Source: Sphingomonadales bacterium | GTDB lineage: Bacteria; Pseudomonadota; Alphaproteobacteria; Sphingomonadales; Sphingomonadaceae | Assembly: GCA_027486415.1 (NCBI GenBank) | Contig: JAIXPC010000002.1 | Location: 372,001-436,000, forward strand | Reading direction: 5' to 3' | Length of the DNA stretch: 64,000 nt | Shown here: positions 19,037 to 29,835 of the stretch, one piece after another | Position numbering within the stretch: the first letter of the stretch is position 1 | Layout: each line of letters begins with the position of its first letter | The notes under the pieces: model-generated | The model's database searches: none | Seen by the model: the letters and a program-made list of their open reading frames with translations, nothing else | What the model was told of the DNA's origin: nothing | Translations under genes and position numbers: made by a program

Positions 19037-20449
19037 TTGAACAAGCCGTGTCGGTGCGGTGTCCGACAAGCGTTGAATAGGGTCAGTTCTTTGGTCAGGT
19101 TGCGCTATCGCCTGGGGCTTGTTTGCACCGTCTGGCCCTGTCTTGCCTCGGGTCTTGCTTTGGCTCAGCCGGCCGCAACCTATGGTCCGCCCAACCCGGC
19201 GGCGCGGCAACCGGCCCCCGTGGCGGCCGTGATCGATGCGCCCTATCCCGGTGTTTCCGCTGCTCTGCGCGACCTCGCCGCGGGTGCCGCCACCACGCAT
19301 CCGCAGATCAGGGCGGCCGAAGGGCAGATCAGGGCCGCCGGCTATGATGTGCGCGGGGCGAAGTGGCTGCGTTTTCCCAGCCTGTCGGTCGAGGCGCTGG
19401 CCATCAGCCGCGGCAGCGCCAACGCCGCGCAGGACGGTACGGTTCTGAACGCCGTGCTGGAACAGCCGATCTGGTCCGGCGGGCGGATCGCCGCTGCCAA
19501 CGATCGGGCCAAGGCACAACTGAGCCTGCAGCACGCCGTCCTCGACGAAACCGTGCGGGATCTCTCCCTGCGGGTGGTCCAGGCCTATTTCGACGTGGCC
19601 GCGGCTGCGATGCGAAGTACGATCCTTGCCGACGCGCTGGCCAAGCACCGGGAGCTTGCAGACACGATCTCCCGCCGGGTCGAACAGCAGGTCAGCCCGC
19701 AATCGGATCTGGATCTGGCGCGCGCCCGGGCCGCGCAGGTGGAACAGCAACTGGCCTTTGCCCAGGCGCAGCGCGGCGCCGGATACAACACGCTGGTCGA
19801 ACTTTCGGGCGACAACCGGATCGATCTGGGGGACGTGCCACCTTATAGCCCGGAACGCCATCATCCCGCCCGCGAAGGGGCCATCGAACGCGCGCTGGCC
19901 TGCGATCCGCGCAGCGCCCGTCTGCTGGCAGAGGCAAGCATCGCCCGCGCCGAACAGCGCGCGGCCAAGGCGGCCTTCTGGCCACAACTGGTCGGCCAGC
20001 TGTCCAGCAACGAAGTGCTTGGCGAACGTGTCGGTGTCGCCCTGCGCGCCCAGTCCGGCAACGGCCTTTCCCAGGCGGCCGCCGCCCAGAGCGCGGCCGA
20101 GCGCGCGCTGTCCCGCGAGGCGGCGATCGTGGCGGCGCAGCGCGACCTGCGCGAAGCGTTGCGACTGGATTTCGTCAACAACGGTGCCGCGCGCGACCGC
20201 ATTGCCAGTGCCGGCGCTGCCGCTTCCAGCTCGCAGTTCGTGATCGATTCCTACAAGCGGCAGTTCATCGCCGGTCGGCGCACATGGCTGGACGTGATGA
20301 ACGCCCTGCAGGAAGCCACCAACACCCGGCTGGCCGTCGTGGACGCGCAGATCACGGCGCAATCCACCACTGCCCGCATTGCCCTGCGAACCTGTGCCTG
20401 GCTGCCAAGGCCGCATTTCGACAAGACGGAACCGACCAATGGTCAATAA
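19037..20449 (+). CDS. TolC family outer membrane efflux protein (T1SS)
   Basis: LASGLALAQPAATYG signal-peptide-like start; AVLEQPIWSGGRIAAANDRAKAQLS; RQFIAGRRTWLDVMNALQEATNTRLAVVDAQ. Start codon uncertain. Confidence 0.85.
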   Translation: MNKPCRCGVRQALNRVSSLVRLRYRLGLVCTVWPCLASGLALAQPAATYGPPNPAARQPAPVAAVIDAPYPGVSAALRDLAAGAATTHPQIRAAEGQIRAAGYDVRGAKWLRFPSLSVEALAISRGSANAAQDGTVLNAVLEQPIWSGGRIAAANDRAKAQLSLQHAVLDETVRDLSLRVVQAYFDVAAAAMRSTILADALAKHRELADTISRRVEQQVSPQSDLDLARARAAQVEQQLAFAQAQRGAGYNTLVELSGDNRIDLGDVPPYSPERHHPAREGAIERALACDPRSARLLAEASIARAEQRAAKAAFWPQLVGQLSSNEVLGERVGVALRAQSGNGLSQAAAAQSAAERALSREAAIVAAQRDLREALRLDFVNNGAARDRIASAGAAASSSQFVIDSYKRQFIAGRRTWLDVMNALQEATNTRLAVVDAQITAQSTTARIALRTCAWLPRPHFDKTEPTNGQ

Positions 20450-22541
20450 CAGCGCCATTTTCGCTGCGATCGAAGCCTTCGCGCGCGCCCGGGCGGCCTC
20501 GCTCGCGCCGGGCTGGAACGATGGGGTGGACCTCGATTCGCTGCCCGAGGGTGTCGCTGCCATCGGCACCCTTTGCGCCCGGCTGGGGTGGCCTGCGCCG
20601 GCCCAGGTTTCGGGCAGGCCCCGTCCTGACCAGTTCCCGCTGTTGTTGTGGTCCCCGGCGCTGGGATTCGTGGTGGCCGAACAATGGGCCAATGACACCA
20701 TGTTGCGCCTGCGCGATATCGATGGCGACCTGTGCCCCTTTGCCGACGACATGGTGTTCCTGGATCTTGGCCTGCCCGATCCGGTGACCCGTGAAGCCGG
20801 CGAAAAGGCGGTTTCGGTCTTCTGGAACGCGACGATGCGGCGTCGCAACGTGCTGCTCACCGCGACGCTGGCGACGGTCGTTGCCAATATCCTCACGCTG
20901 GCCACCTCGCTTTATTCGATGCAGCTGTTCGATCGGGTCATCCCGCTGGGCAGCTTTTCGACATTGTGGGTGCTCACCATCGGCGTTCTTGTTGCCCTGG
21001 TCCTCGATCTGGTGATCCGCACCACGCGCGCGCTGCTGGTCGAACGCGAAGCGGCCGAAATCGATGCCGAAGTGTCGGAATTCTTCTTTGCCCGCACCCA
21101 GGCCGTGCGTCTTGATGCGCGACCGCCCGGCATCGGCACCATGGCAGCGCAACTGAAGGGCCTGGAACAGGTGCGCGGGATCATGTCCTCCACCTCGCTG
21201 TTCGTGCTGGCCGATCTGCCCTTTGCCCTGTTGTTCATCATCGTCGTCTATTGGCTGGGCGGCGTCGTCGCGCTGATTCCGATCATTTCGCTGCCGCTGG
21301 CCCTTGGCGTCGCTTTCCTGATCGCGCGATCCTTGCGAGTCGGCACCGAACGCGCCCAGGTCAGCGGCAATCGCAAGAACGGCATGCTGGTCGAGGCGCT
21401 CGACGCCGTCGAAACCATCAAGGCCAACGGCGGCAGCTGGTTCATGCTGGCGCGCTGGAACCGCCTGATCCGCGAGATTCATCACCACGAAGACCCGATC
21501 AAGCGCACGTCGGCCCTCACCGCCTCGATCTTCTCGTCGCTGCAGCAGGTCGCCTATGTGCTGCTGATGGCGGTCGGCGCCTATGAAGTCGCCCAGGGTC
21601 GCCTCACCTCCGGCGGACTGCTCGCCTGCTCCATCATCGCCGGCCGTATCAACGGGCCGCTGATCAGCATGCTGCCCAATTTGATCGTCCAGTGGGGCTA
21701 TGCCCGCTCGTCGCTGAAGGCACTCGACATGATCCTGGCGCTGCCGGTTGACAGCACCGCCACCCGCGGCGCGCTGCGCCCCGGCCGCCTTGCCGGCAAC
21801 ATCGTGCTCGACAGGGTGAAGTTCGCCTACCCCGGCGCGCGCGAGGGGCTGGACATCCCGCAGCTCGAATTCCGCGCCGGGGAGCGCGTGGCGATCATCG
21901 GCGGCGTGGGTTCGGGCAAATCCACCCTGCTGCGGTTGATGGCCGGGCTTTACATCCCGCAACAGGGTTCGGTCAGGCTGGGTGGCCTCGATGTCGGCCA
22001 GATCGCCGACGACGTCGTGCGCGCCCATATCGGCTATCTGCCGCAGGATTATCGCCTGGTGAACGGCACCCTGCGCGAAAATCTGCTGATGGGCCTGGGC
22101 AACGTCAGTGATGACGAGCTGGTGCGCTGCGCCCAGCAGACCGGGCTGGCGAGCATGATCGCGGCCCATCCCAAGGGGCTTGATCTGATGCTGAGCGAAG
22201 GCGGGCGCGGCCTGTCAGGCGGCCAGCGCGGGCTGGTCGGCATGACCCGGCTGCTGCTCGGCAAGCCGGCTTTCATGCTGCTCGACGAGCCGACGGCGCG
22301 GCTCGACCAGTCGACCGAACAGCTGGTGATGAACAGCGTGCTGCAACAGCTGGCGCCCGATCACGGCCTGGTGATCGTCACCCACCGCCTGCAACTGCTG
22401 TCGGCCGTGCAGCGCGTCATCGTGATGGCCCAGGGCCGGGTCATCCTTGATGGGCCCACGGCCGATGTCGTCGCCAAGCTGACGGCCAAGCGTCCCGGTC
22501 CGCAGGTGGTCCCCACCGCCGCCGTCGCCCCCGCGCAGTGA
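20439..22541 (+). CDS. Type I secretion system permease/ATPase
   Basis: Walker A GGVGSGKSTLLRLMAG, signature LSGGQRGLVGMTRLLL, Walker B FMLLDEPTARLD; ~130-aa N-terminal extension before the TM domain; overlaps the tolC-like stop by 11 bp. Confidence 0.93.
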   Translation: MVNNSAIFAAIEAFARARAASLAPGWNDGVDLDSLPEGVAAIGTLCARLGWPAPAQVSGRPRPDQFPLLLWSPALGFVVAEQWANDTMLRLRDIDGDLCPFADDMVFLDLGLPDPVTREAGEKAVSVFWNATMRRRNVLLTATLATVVANILTLATSLYSMQLFDRVIPLGSFSTLWVLTIGVLVALVLDLVIRTTRALLVEREAAEIDAEVSEFFFARTQAVRLDARPPGIGTMAAQLKGLEQVRGIMSSTSLFVLADLPFALLFIIVVYWLGGVVALIPIISLPLALGVAFLIARSLRVGTERAQVSGNRKNGMLVEALDAVETIKANGGSWFMLARWNRLIREIHHHEDPIKRTSALTASIFSSLQQVAYVLLMAVGAYEVAQGRLTSGGLLACSIIAGRINGPLISMLPNLIVQWGYARSSLKALDMILALPVDSTATRGALRPGRLAGNIVLDRVKFAYPGAREGLDIPQLEFRAGERVAIIGGVGSGKSTLLRLMAGLYIPQQGSVRLGGLDVGQIADDVVRAHIGYLPQDYRLVNGTLRENLLMGLGNVSDDELVRCAQQTGLASMIAAHPKGLDLMLSEGGRGLSGGQRGLVGMTRLLLGKPAFMLLDEPTARLDQSTEQLVMNSVLQQLAPDHGLVIVTHRLQLLSAVQRVIVMAQGRVILDGPTADVVAKLTAKRPGPQVVPTAAVAPAQ

Positions 22542-22548
22542 TCATGAA

Positions 22549-23718
22549 ATGAAGGCCATGCAGAAACTCGCATCAATCCGCCTGTCGACCTGGATCATCC
22601 TCACGTCGGCGCTGTCCGTGTTCGCCTTCGTGGTCTGGGCCAGCTGGGCCGAGATCGACCAGATCTCCCGCGCCACCGGCAAGGTGATCCCGATCGGCAA
22701 GATCCAGGTGATCCAGAGTGTCGACGGCGGCGTGATCGAGGAGATGCGGGTGCGGGAAGGCGACATCGTCCGCAAGGGCGAGCTGCTGGTGCGGATCGAC
22801 CGGGTCAAGGTCCAGGCCGCCGTCGCCGAAAGCCGCGCCAAGGTCGCCGCCTTCAAGAGCATCATGGCCCGCATCGAGGCCGAACTCTATGACCGCCCGC
22901 TCAGCTTCCCGGCCGATGTGCGCGCCTATCCCGAATTCGTGTCGAACCAGACAGCGCTGTTCACCAAGCGCCGCTTTGCCATCACCTCGGAAATCGCCGC
23001 GCTGGAATCCATCAAGCGCCTGATGCAGCAGGAGCTTGAGCTCAACCTGCCGCTCGTGTCCAGCGGCGACGTCGCCCGCGCCGAAATCATCCGGATGCAG
23101 CGCGGCATTGCCGATATCCAGGGCCAGATCGTCAACAAGCGCAGCAAGTATCAGCAGGATCTGCAGGCCGAATTTGCCAAGGTCGAGGAAGACCTGGTCA
23201 GTGCCGAACAGATCCTGGCCCAGCGCGTCGACGCATTGGCCGCCACGGAACTGCGTGCGCCCAGCAACGGCATCGTCAAGAACGTGCGGCTGACGACGGT
23301 GGGCGCCGTGCTGCGGCCGGGTGACGAGGTGATGCAGATCGTGCCCACCGGCGAACGCCTGATCGTCGAGGCGCAGGGCGCGCCGCGGGATATCGCCTTC
23401 ATCAAGATCGGCCAGACGGCCTCGGTGAAATTCGATACCTACGACAGTGCGATCTATGGCTCGGGCGTGGGCGTTGTCTCCTACGTCAGCCCCGATACGC
23501 TGGTCGAGCAGCGGCCCGACGGCCAGAGCATGACCTATTACCGCATCAACCTCGATGTCGACATCAGCCAGATGCGCCCGCACAAGGCCGGCGAACGCAT
23601 CGTGATCCAGCCCGGCATGACCGTGACCGCCGAAATCAAGACCGGCGAGAACACCGTCATGCGCTATCTGACCAAGCCCATTCTGAAAACCGTTGCCGAG
23701 TCCTTCGACGAACGCTGA
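22549..23718 (+). CDS. HlyD family T1SS periplasmic adaptor subunit
   Basis: WASWAEIDQISRATGKVIPIGKIQVIQSVDGGVIEEMRVREGDIVRKGELLVRIDRVK; LRAPSNGIVKNVRLTTVGAVLRPGDEVMQIVP. Confidence 0.93.
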   Translation: MKAMQKLASIRLSTWIILTSALSVFAFVVWASWAEIDQISRATGKVIPIGKIQVIQSVDGGVIEEMRVREGDIVRKGELLVRIDRVKVQAAVAESRAKVAAFKSIMARIEAELYDRPLSFPADVRAYPEFVSNQTALFTKRRFAITSEIAALESIKRLMQQELELNLPLVSSGDVARAEIIRMQRGIADIQGQIVNKRSKYQQDLQAEFAKVEEDLVSAEQILAQRVDALAATELRAPSNGIVKNVRLTTVGAVLRPGDEVMQIVPTGERLIVEAQGAPRDIAFIKIGQTASVKFDTYDSAIYGSGVGVVSYVSPDTLVEQRPDGQSMTYYRINLDVDISQMRPHKAGERIVIQPGMTVTAEIKTGENTVMRYLTKPILKTVAESFDER

Positions 23719-24016
23719 CGGCGGCGGAAAATCCATCCGTTAACGAAAGTAATTTGTGATTGGCCCGGCGCCTTCGCGTGCTGTGGCTGGGCGATGGGCA
23801 GGGCGGGCGCCGGCCCTGTCAGCAAGCGGCCGGCTCCCTGTAATGTCGGGCTGGCGAGCGTCGCACCTGCCCACGGGCAGACTCGCTGCGGACGCTGGCC
23901 CGACCGTCGGCGTCGAGGCCTGGAATTGGCGCGCCGATTTCATCCGGAATTGGAACGACTTGGCTTTGAAGCGGTCTGCGCTGCGGCCTAATTTAGCACT
24001 GTCCTGTTGCATTTCA

Positions 24017-24026
24017 GTTTCGAAAC
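24017..24026. promoter_or_regulatory. Palindrome GTTTCGAAAC upstream of the MarR-like gene (candidate operator)
   Basis: Perfect 10-bp palindrome about 95 bp before the probable start codon at 24121. Confidence 0.3.
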
Positions 24027-24120
24027 AGACCGGACACAAGTCAATGCGCGGGGGGCGCAGACATCAACTTCAACGCAGCTTTCGCAATGCGAGACGGGGT
24101 CGGCTGGCGTGCAGGATACG

Positions 24121-24393
24121 ATGAACAGGGCATTTTCGGACGCCCTGGATCTGGACAAGCGCTTCACGGAACAACTGGGGATCATGGTCCTGCGCCCGGA
24201 AGCGCGCATGCTGATGACCCTCAGCCGTTCCGGGCCGCTCAGCATCAAGCAGGCCATCAGCCTGTCGGGCCTGTCCTATCGCGGTTTCTACCTGCTCCTG
24301 AACAAGCTGCAGGAACAGGGGCTGGTGCGCGTTGATCGCGACACCCATGATGGCCGCGTCCGCAAGCTGGTTCTGGCCCGCAGCATCATCTGA
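24121..24393 (+). CDS. MarR-like winged-helix transcriptional regulator
   Basis: LRPEARMLMTLSRSGPLSIKQAISLSGLSYRGFYLLLNKLQEQGLVRVDRDTHDGRVRKLVLA; could start as early as 24007. Confidence 0.75.
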   Translation: MNRAFSDALDLDKRFTEQLGIMVLRPEARMLMTLSRSGPLSIKQAISLSGLSYRGFYLLLNKLQEQGLVRVDRDTHDGRVRKLVLARSII

Positions 24394-24398
24394 TCGCG

Positions 24399-25547
24399 TC
24401 ACCGCCCGTAGACGGCCCTTTCCACGGCCCGCAACACCTCCACCGTGGCGGGTTCCCCGAACGGCAGATGCTGCATGCAGACGACAGCCGCCACGTCTGA
24501 CGCAGGATCAATCCAGTAATAGGTGTTGGCAATTCCCGCCCAGGCCAGGCTGCCCGGTGCGCGGCCATCGGGGCCTTCCACCGGGTTGATCAGGAAGCCC
24601 AGGCCCCAGCCGCAGTCCATCATCGGGAACAGGTCGAAATCCGTCGAAAGCCCGGGCATGTTGGTGCTCATGCGGCCAGCCGGCATTGCCACCTGGTTGC
24701 GGCTCATCTCGGCCACGGTTTCCGGCTTCAGGATACGCGCGCCGTTCAGCGTGCCCTTGTTCAGGATCATCCGGCAGAAAGTCAGGTAATCGCCCGCCGT
24801 GCCCACCAGCCCGCCGCCGGCGCCCTGGAACTCGGCACTCTCGCCGCCGCCGAAATGCACCGGGAAGGGCACCAGATTGCCATCGGGCATCCGCGCGTGC
24901 AGCGGGGTGAGGCGGGCCTTGACGGCATCATCAAAGGCAAAGCTGATGTCCGCCATCTTCAGCGGCCCGGTGACATGGCGGTCCAGCCAGTCGCCCAGTT
25001 TCATGCCAGCCGCGGCCTCCACCGCCAGCCCGACCCAGTCGGTGGAAATGCCATAGATCCACTGCGTGCCGGGATCGGCGAGAAGCGGCGCGTTCAGGCT
25101 GGCCAGGCTGCCGGGCGCGGCCGGGTTGTGCTGGCGATATTGCGTCAGCTCCGCCGACATGAATTCATAGCCAAAGCCGGACGTGTGGGTGAGCAGTTGC
25201 CTCAGCGTGATCGGCCCGGCGGCGGGGCGGGTGACCGGCTTTCCCTCATCGTCAAAGCCTTCCAGCACCTGCGGGTTGGCGAGCGGCGGCAGCAGGGCGC
25301 CGATATCGTCGTCCAGGCTCAGCCGGCCCTGTTCGACCAGCTGCATGGCGGCCACGCTGGCGATCGCCTTGGTCATCGAAGCGATCTGGAACAGGTCGTC
25401 GATGGCCAGCGGCGGGTCACCGGGGCCCTTGGTGCCCACCGCCACCTCGGCAAGCGTGCCGGCGCTGTTGCCGACAACGGCGACCGCGCCGGGGATGTTG
25501 GCAGCGGCCAATGTGGTTTCGAGGGCGTGTTGAATCCGGTCGCGCAT
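24399..25547 (-). CDS. Serine hydrolase, beta-lactamase/class C family
   Basis: [30 protein letters not shown] (SxxK); [22 protein letters not shown]. Confidence 0.9.
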   Translation of the reverse strand: MRDRIQHALETTLAAANIPGAVAVVGNSAGTLAEVAVGTKGPGDPPLAIDDLFQIASMTKAIASVAAMQLVEQGRLSLDDDIGALLPPLANPQVLEGFDDEGKPVTRPAAGPITLRQLLTHTSGFGYEFMSAELTQYRQHNPAAPGSLASLNAPLLADPGTQWIYGISTDWVGLAVEAAAGMKLGDWLDRHVTGPLKMADISFAFDDAVKARLTPLHARMPDGNLVPFPVHFGGGESAEFQGAGGGLVGTAGDYLTFCRMILNKGTLNGARILKPETVAEMSRNQVAMPAGRMSTNMPGLSTDFDLFPMMDCGWGLGFLINPVEGPDGRAPGSLAWAGIANTYYWIDPASDVAAVVCMQHLPFGEPATVEVLRAVERAVYGR

Positions 25548-25596
25548 ATGGGCCTCCCCTTTGGCGGGGAAGCTTAGGGAAGATGCCCACCCCCGG

Positions 25597-25655
25597 CCCC
25601 TCCCGCTTGCGGGAGGGGAGCAGCAAGGACATTCCCCTCCCGGCTGCGGGAGGGG
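25597..25655. repeat. Two REP-like palindromes in tandem
   Basis: CCCCTCCCGC-tt-GCGGGAGGGG agcagca and CCCCTCCCG-gctg-CGGGAGGGG agcagca, 37-bp spacing. Confidence 0.75.
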
Positions 25656-25665
25656 AGCAGCATCC

Positions 25666-27252
25666 TCAGTGCCGGAAATGCCGCATCCCGGTGAACACCA
25701 TCGCCAGCCCGCGCTCGTCGGCGGCGGCGATCACGTCCTTGTCGCGGATGGAGCCGCCGGGCTGGATGATGGCGGTGGCGCCGGCTTCGGCCGCGGCGAT
25801 CAGGCCATCGGGGAAGGGGAAGAAGGCATCGGAGGCCACGCACGAACCGATGGTCTTCGCCTGCGGCCAGTTCGCGGCCTCGGCGGCGTCGATGGCCTTG
25901 CGCGCGGCGATGCGGGTGGAATCGAGCCGGCTCATCTGGCCGGCACCGATGCCCGCCGTGGCGCCGCCGTTGGCATAGACGATGGCATTGGACTTGACGT
26001 GGCGGGCCACGGTCCAGGCAAACATCAGGTCGGCCCATTCGGCCTCGGTCGGCGCGCGCTGTGTCACCACCTGGCAGGCCTCGCGCAGCACGGCGCCATT
26101 GTCGCGGCTCTGCACCAACATACCGCCCGAAACCGGCTTCAGCATCAGGCCGGGGCGGCGCGGATCGGGCAGATCGGCGATCAGCAGGCGCAGATTCTTC
26201 TTGGCGGCAAACACCTTCAGCGCATCATCATTGGCGCCGGGGGCGATCACCACTTCGGTGAAGATGCCGGTGATGGCTTCGGCGGTCGGGCCATCGAGCG
26301 GCTGGTTGACGGCGATGATGCCGCCAAAGGCCGAGACCGGGTCGCACTGGAAGGCCTTTTCATAGGCTTCGGCCAGCGTGCTGCCGGTGGCGACGCCGCA
26401 CGGGTTGGCATGCTTGATGATGGCGCAGGCAGGTGCAGCGTCGCGCCATTCGGCGATCAGGTCCAGCGCGCCATCGGCGTCGTTGAGATTGTTGTAGCTC
26501 AGCTCCTTGCCCTGCACCTGGCGGGCGGCCGCGAGGCCATAAAGCTTGCCCTGCGGCAGGTAGAGCGCCGCCTGCTGGTGCGGGTTCTCGCCATAACGCA
26601 GCTCTTCCTTGCGGGTGAGCGCGACGGGCAGGACGGGCGGGAACGTCTCGCCCTGGTCAGCAAAGGCGAACCAGCTGGCGACGGCAGCATCATAGGCGGC
26701 GGTGTGGGCAAAGGCGGCGGCAGCCAGCTTGCGGCGCAGATCGAGCGGTGTGGCGCCGTCGTTGGCGTCCAGCGCCGCGATGAAGTCGGCATACTGGTCA
26801 GGGCTGGTCAGGATCGCCACGAACGCGTGGTTCTTGGCCGAAGACCGCACCATGGCCGGGCCGCCAATGTCGATATTCTCGATGATGTCCTCGCGCGGGG
26901 CGCCCTTGGCCACGGTGGCGGCGAAGGGATAAAGATTGATGACGGCCAGATCGATGGCGCCGATGCCGTTGGCAGTCATCGCTGCCACGTGCTCGTCATT
27001 GTCGCGCAGGGCGAGCAGGCCGCCGTGAACGCGCGGGTGCAGCGTCTTCACGCGGCCGTCCATCATCTCCGGGCTGCCGGTCAGTTCCGCCACGTCCTTC
27101 ACCTGGTGGCCCATGGCCCGCAGCGCGGTCGCGGTGCCGCCGGTGGACACCAGCTCCACCCCGCGCGCCACCAGCGCGGCGGCCAGCGGTTCAAGCCCCG
27201 CCTTGTCGGAAACGGACAAGAGGGCACGGCGGATGCGGACGAGATCGGTCAT
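25666..27252 (-). CDS. purH: Bifunctional AICAR formyltransferase/IMP cyclohydrolase
   Basis: [84 protein letters not shown]. Confidence 0.96.
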   Translation of the reverse strand: MTDLVRIRRALLSVSDKAGLEPLAAALVARGVELVSTGGTATALRAMGHQVKDVAELTGSPEMMDGRVKTLHPRVHGGLLALRDNDEHVAAMTANGIGAIDLAVINLYPFAATVAKGAPREDIIENIDIGGPAMVRSSAKNHAFVAILTSPDQYADFIAALDANDGATPLDLRRKLAAAAFAHTAAYDAAVASWFAFADQGETFPPVLPVALTRKEELRYGENPHQQAALYLPQGKLYGLAAARQVQGKELSYNNLNDADGALDLIAEWRDAAPACAIIKHANPCGVATGSTLAEAYEKAFQCDPVSAFGGIIAVNQPLDGPTAEAITGIFTEVVIAPGANDDALKVFAAKKNLRLLIADLPDPRRPGLMLKPVSGGMLVQSRDNGAVLREACQVVTQRAPTEAEWADLMFAWTVARHVKSNAIVYANGGATAGIGAGQMSRLDSTRIAARKAIDAAEAANWPQAKTIGSCVASDAFFPFPDGLIAAAEAGATAIIQPGGSIRDKDVIAAADERGLAMVFTGMRHFRH

Positions 27253-27305
27253 GGCGGGCTTTCCGGGCTGGGCGTGATGCGGCGTGGCCCTAGCGCCTCC
27301 CGGCC

Positions 27306-29069
27306 TTATTTGCCAGCCCGCTTGAAGCTCCAATGGATGTCGGCGGCCATCTTGGCGGTGGTGCCCGACACCACCAGCTGCTGCGTGCGCTGCACCAGAC
27401 CTGCGGCATCGACCCACACCGAAGGCTCGATCGCCAGCCGGCAATCGCCGCCATCGTCGCGGCGCAGCTTGAACGCCCAGATGCGGCCCGCCGGCGTTTT
27501 CATCAGTGCGCCCAGGCCGTCGGCGGTGGGCGTCGCAGAAATGCCGGGGCCCAGGTGGAACCGCACATCGAAGCCGCGTTCGGAACGGCGGCGCAGCAGG
27601 CCCACATTCGCCGCCTCGATCAGGTCTTCACCGGCCAGTTCGGTGCCATCGGCGGTCAGCATCAGCCGCCGCCGCACCGTCAGGCCAAAGCGGCGCGCAT
27701 AGCCATTGTGGCTGGTTTCGATCAGTTGCCCTTCGGCGGCAGAGCGGAGCGCCAGCGTCACCTCCTCCACGCCATTGCCCAGCGTGCCATCGTCGCGCAC
27801 GCGGGTGGAATTGGTGTCGGCGATCACCAGCGTCGAATGTGCCGCCGTCGTCGTCAGGCCGGCTGCCAGCGCGGGAGCCAATGGCTGCGCGCCACTGCGT
27901 TCCAGCCCGCGCACGCCGCCGCAATTGGTGATCAGCCGATCCGGCCCGTCGCTCATTTCAAACGCCAGCGTGCCGGCGTGGCCGCTGTTCGACAGACGCG
28001 CCGATGGCGGCGGGCCGGCATCGATCACCACGACGCTGCGCCCGGCGGAGAGGCGGTGATAGCCGCTCCAGCGCCCGCCCCGGCGGATTTCGGTGCCGGT
28101 CGGCACCTTGCGCGCCAGCCGGTCGATGGCGTCTGCCCCGATCACCGCGCCGCCATGCCAGGCACCGATCTGGCCATCGCCCAGCATCAGTCCGCGCAGG
28201 GCCGGGGCAAGCCGCGCCAGCGTATCGGCAAACAGCGGCGGCGCGCGGTTGCCCAGGGCTTCAGGCGCAGCGGCGGTGAACAGCAACAGATCGGCCAGCG
28301 CCAGCGCATCGACCGGCGCGCGGCTGGCCATGCCGCCATCGGGCAGCACCAGGATCGGCAGCAGATGGTTGAGGCCGGCCAGCGCCGCTGCCGCGCGCTG
28401 TTCGCCGCCGGGGATCAGCGTGCCGGCGGCATACAGACCGCACAGCGCCCTGGCCTGGCCCAGCCCTTCCGAACCGCGCCGCGCGGCGCGATCCAGGTGC
28501 CGCGCCCACGTCGCCATCGCCGACAACACGGCCGACCGGTAGATCTGGTTCGACGATGCCAGGATCAGCGGCGCGTGGCCCAGCGCCATCAGCAGGCGGG
28601 TGCCGGTCACATCCGCGCGCCAGGCCAGGCTGTCATATTCGGTGAAACTCGCCAGCCAGCGCTGGACCAGATTTTCCGCCTCGCGGCGCGCGACGGCGCG
28701 ATCGGGCAGGATGGCGAGATCGCGCAGCCATTCCCAGCCGTTGGCCCAATCGCGCCACTGGGGCGGCGTGGCTTCGCGAAAGCTGATGTCGCGCGTCATC
28801 GCGGTGTGGCCGGCATGGATCAGCCGACCGGCAATGATGCGTTCCCCGATATGCGGGTCGCCCGGCACCGGATCCGCCGGAACGCCCAGCAATTTCAGCG
28901 GAAACCGCCCGCGCAGCCGAAAACTGTGCAGCGGCGAGGCATAGACCCGGCTGGTGATGCCTGCGGCCAGCCGTTCCACCAGCGACACGCCGCGATCACC
29001 TGCGCCGCGGCGCAGGCTGCCGTCTTCGTCTTGCGGCGCAGGATCGGGCGGCGCGCTGGAACGGGCCAT
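27306..29069 (-). CDS. Heparinase II/III family protein
   Basis: [41 protein letters not shown]...[37 protein letters not shown]. Confidence 0.85.
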   Translation of the reverse strand: MARSSAPPDPAPQDEDGSLRRGAGDRGVSLVERLAAGITSRVYASPLHSFRLRGRFPLKLLGVPADPVPGDPHIGERIIAGRLIHAGHTAMTRDISFREATPPQWRDWANGWEWLRDLAILPDRAVARREAENLVQRWLASFTEYDSLAWRADVTGTRLLMALGHAPLILASSNQIYRSAVLSAMATWARHLDRAARRGSEGLGQARALCGLYAAGTLIPGGEQRAAAALAGLNHLLPILVLPDGGMASRAPVDALALADLLLFTAAAPEALGNRAPPLFADTLARLAPALRGLMLGDGQIGAWHGGAVIGADAIDRLARKVPTGTEIRRGGRWSGYHRLSAGRSVVVIDAGPPPSARLSNSGHAGTLAFEMSDGPDRLITNCGGVRGLERSGAQPLAPALAAGLTTTAAHSTLVIADTNSTRVRDDGTLGNGVEEVTLALRSAAEGQLIETSHNGYARRFGLTVRRRLMLTADGTELAGEDLIEAANVGLLRRRSERGFDVRFHLGPGISATPTADGLGALMKTPAGRIWAFKLRRDDGGDCRLAIEPSVWVDAAGLVQRTQQLVVSGTTAKMAADIHWSFKRAGK

Positions 29070-29731
29070 CAGCCGCCGCGGCCCTTCAATGCCGCGATGT
29101 TGGCGGCATAATGTGCCGCGCCGCCCTTGAAGCTGGCCGTGCCCGCCACCAGCACGTTTGCGCCCGCGGCCACCACCGTGGCGGCATTGCCGGCATCCAC
29201 GCCGCCATCCACCTCAAGGTCGATCTGGCGGCCGCTGTCGTCGATCATCCGGCGCAGCCGCTCGATCTTCTTCAACTGGCTGGTGATGAAGCTTTGCCCG
29301 CCAAAGCCGGGGTTCACGCTCATCACCAGGATCAGGTCGATATCGCCCAGCACCTCTTCCACCAGCTCCACCGGGCTGGCCGGGTTCAGCGACACGCCGG
29401 CCTTCTTGCCCAGCGCCTTGATGCGCTGGATGGTGCGGTGCAGGTGCGGCCCGGCTTCGGGGTGGACGGTCAGGATGTCGGCACCGGCTTCGGCAAAGGC
29501 TTCCAGATACAGGTCCACCGGGCTGATCATCAGGTGAACGTCGAACGGCAACTGGCTGTGCGGGCGCAGCGCCTTCACCACGGCCGGGCCGATGGTGATG
29601 TTGGGCACGAAGTGGCCGTCCATCACGTCGACATGGATCCAGTCCGCCCCCGCGGCGCTGATCGCGCGCACCTCTTCGCCCAGGCGGGCGAAATCGGCAG
29701 ACAGGATCGAAGGCGCGATACGAACGGTCAT
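29069..29731 (-). CDS. rpe: Ribulose-phosphate 3-epimerase
   Basis: [69 protein letters not shown]. Confidence 0.96.
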   Translation of the reverse strand: MTVRIAPSILSADFARLGEEVRAISAAGADWIHVDVMDGHFVPNITIGPAVVKALRPHSQLPFDVHLMISPVDLYLEAFAEAGADILTVHPEAGPHLHRTIQRIKALGKKAGVSLNPASPVELVEEVLGDIDLILVMSVNPGFGGQSFITSQLKKIERLRRMIDDSGRQIDLEVDGGVDAGNAATVVAAGANVLVAGTASFKGGAAHYAANIAALKGRGG

Positions 29732-29754
29732 GCGCGCGTTCTAGCAGGGCGCGC

Positions 29755-29785
29755 GCAGGGGTGGTAGTGGCTGGGCCACCCCTGC
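29755..29785 (-). terminator. Terminator-like hairpin between the TlpA-like gene and rpe
   Basis: GCAGGGGTGG...CCACCCCTGC perfect 10-bp stem with 11-nt loop; no clear T-run. Confidence 0.45.
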
Positions 29786-29835
29786 TGCAACCGCCTGTGG
29801 ATTGATTGCGGTCAGCCCGTCTCAGCCCTGTTCCC

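Noticed and set aside
20352-22169. 605-aa minus-strand ORF antisense to the T1SS ABC gene
   Set aside because: Shadow ORF; the + frame has intact Walker A/B and signature motifs.
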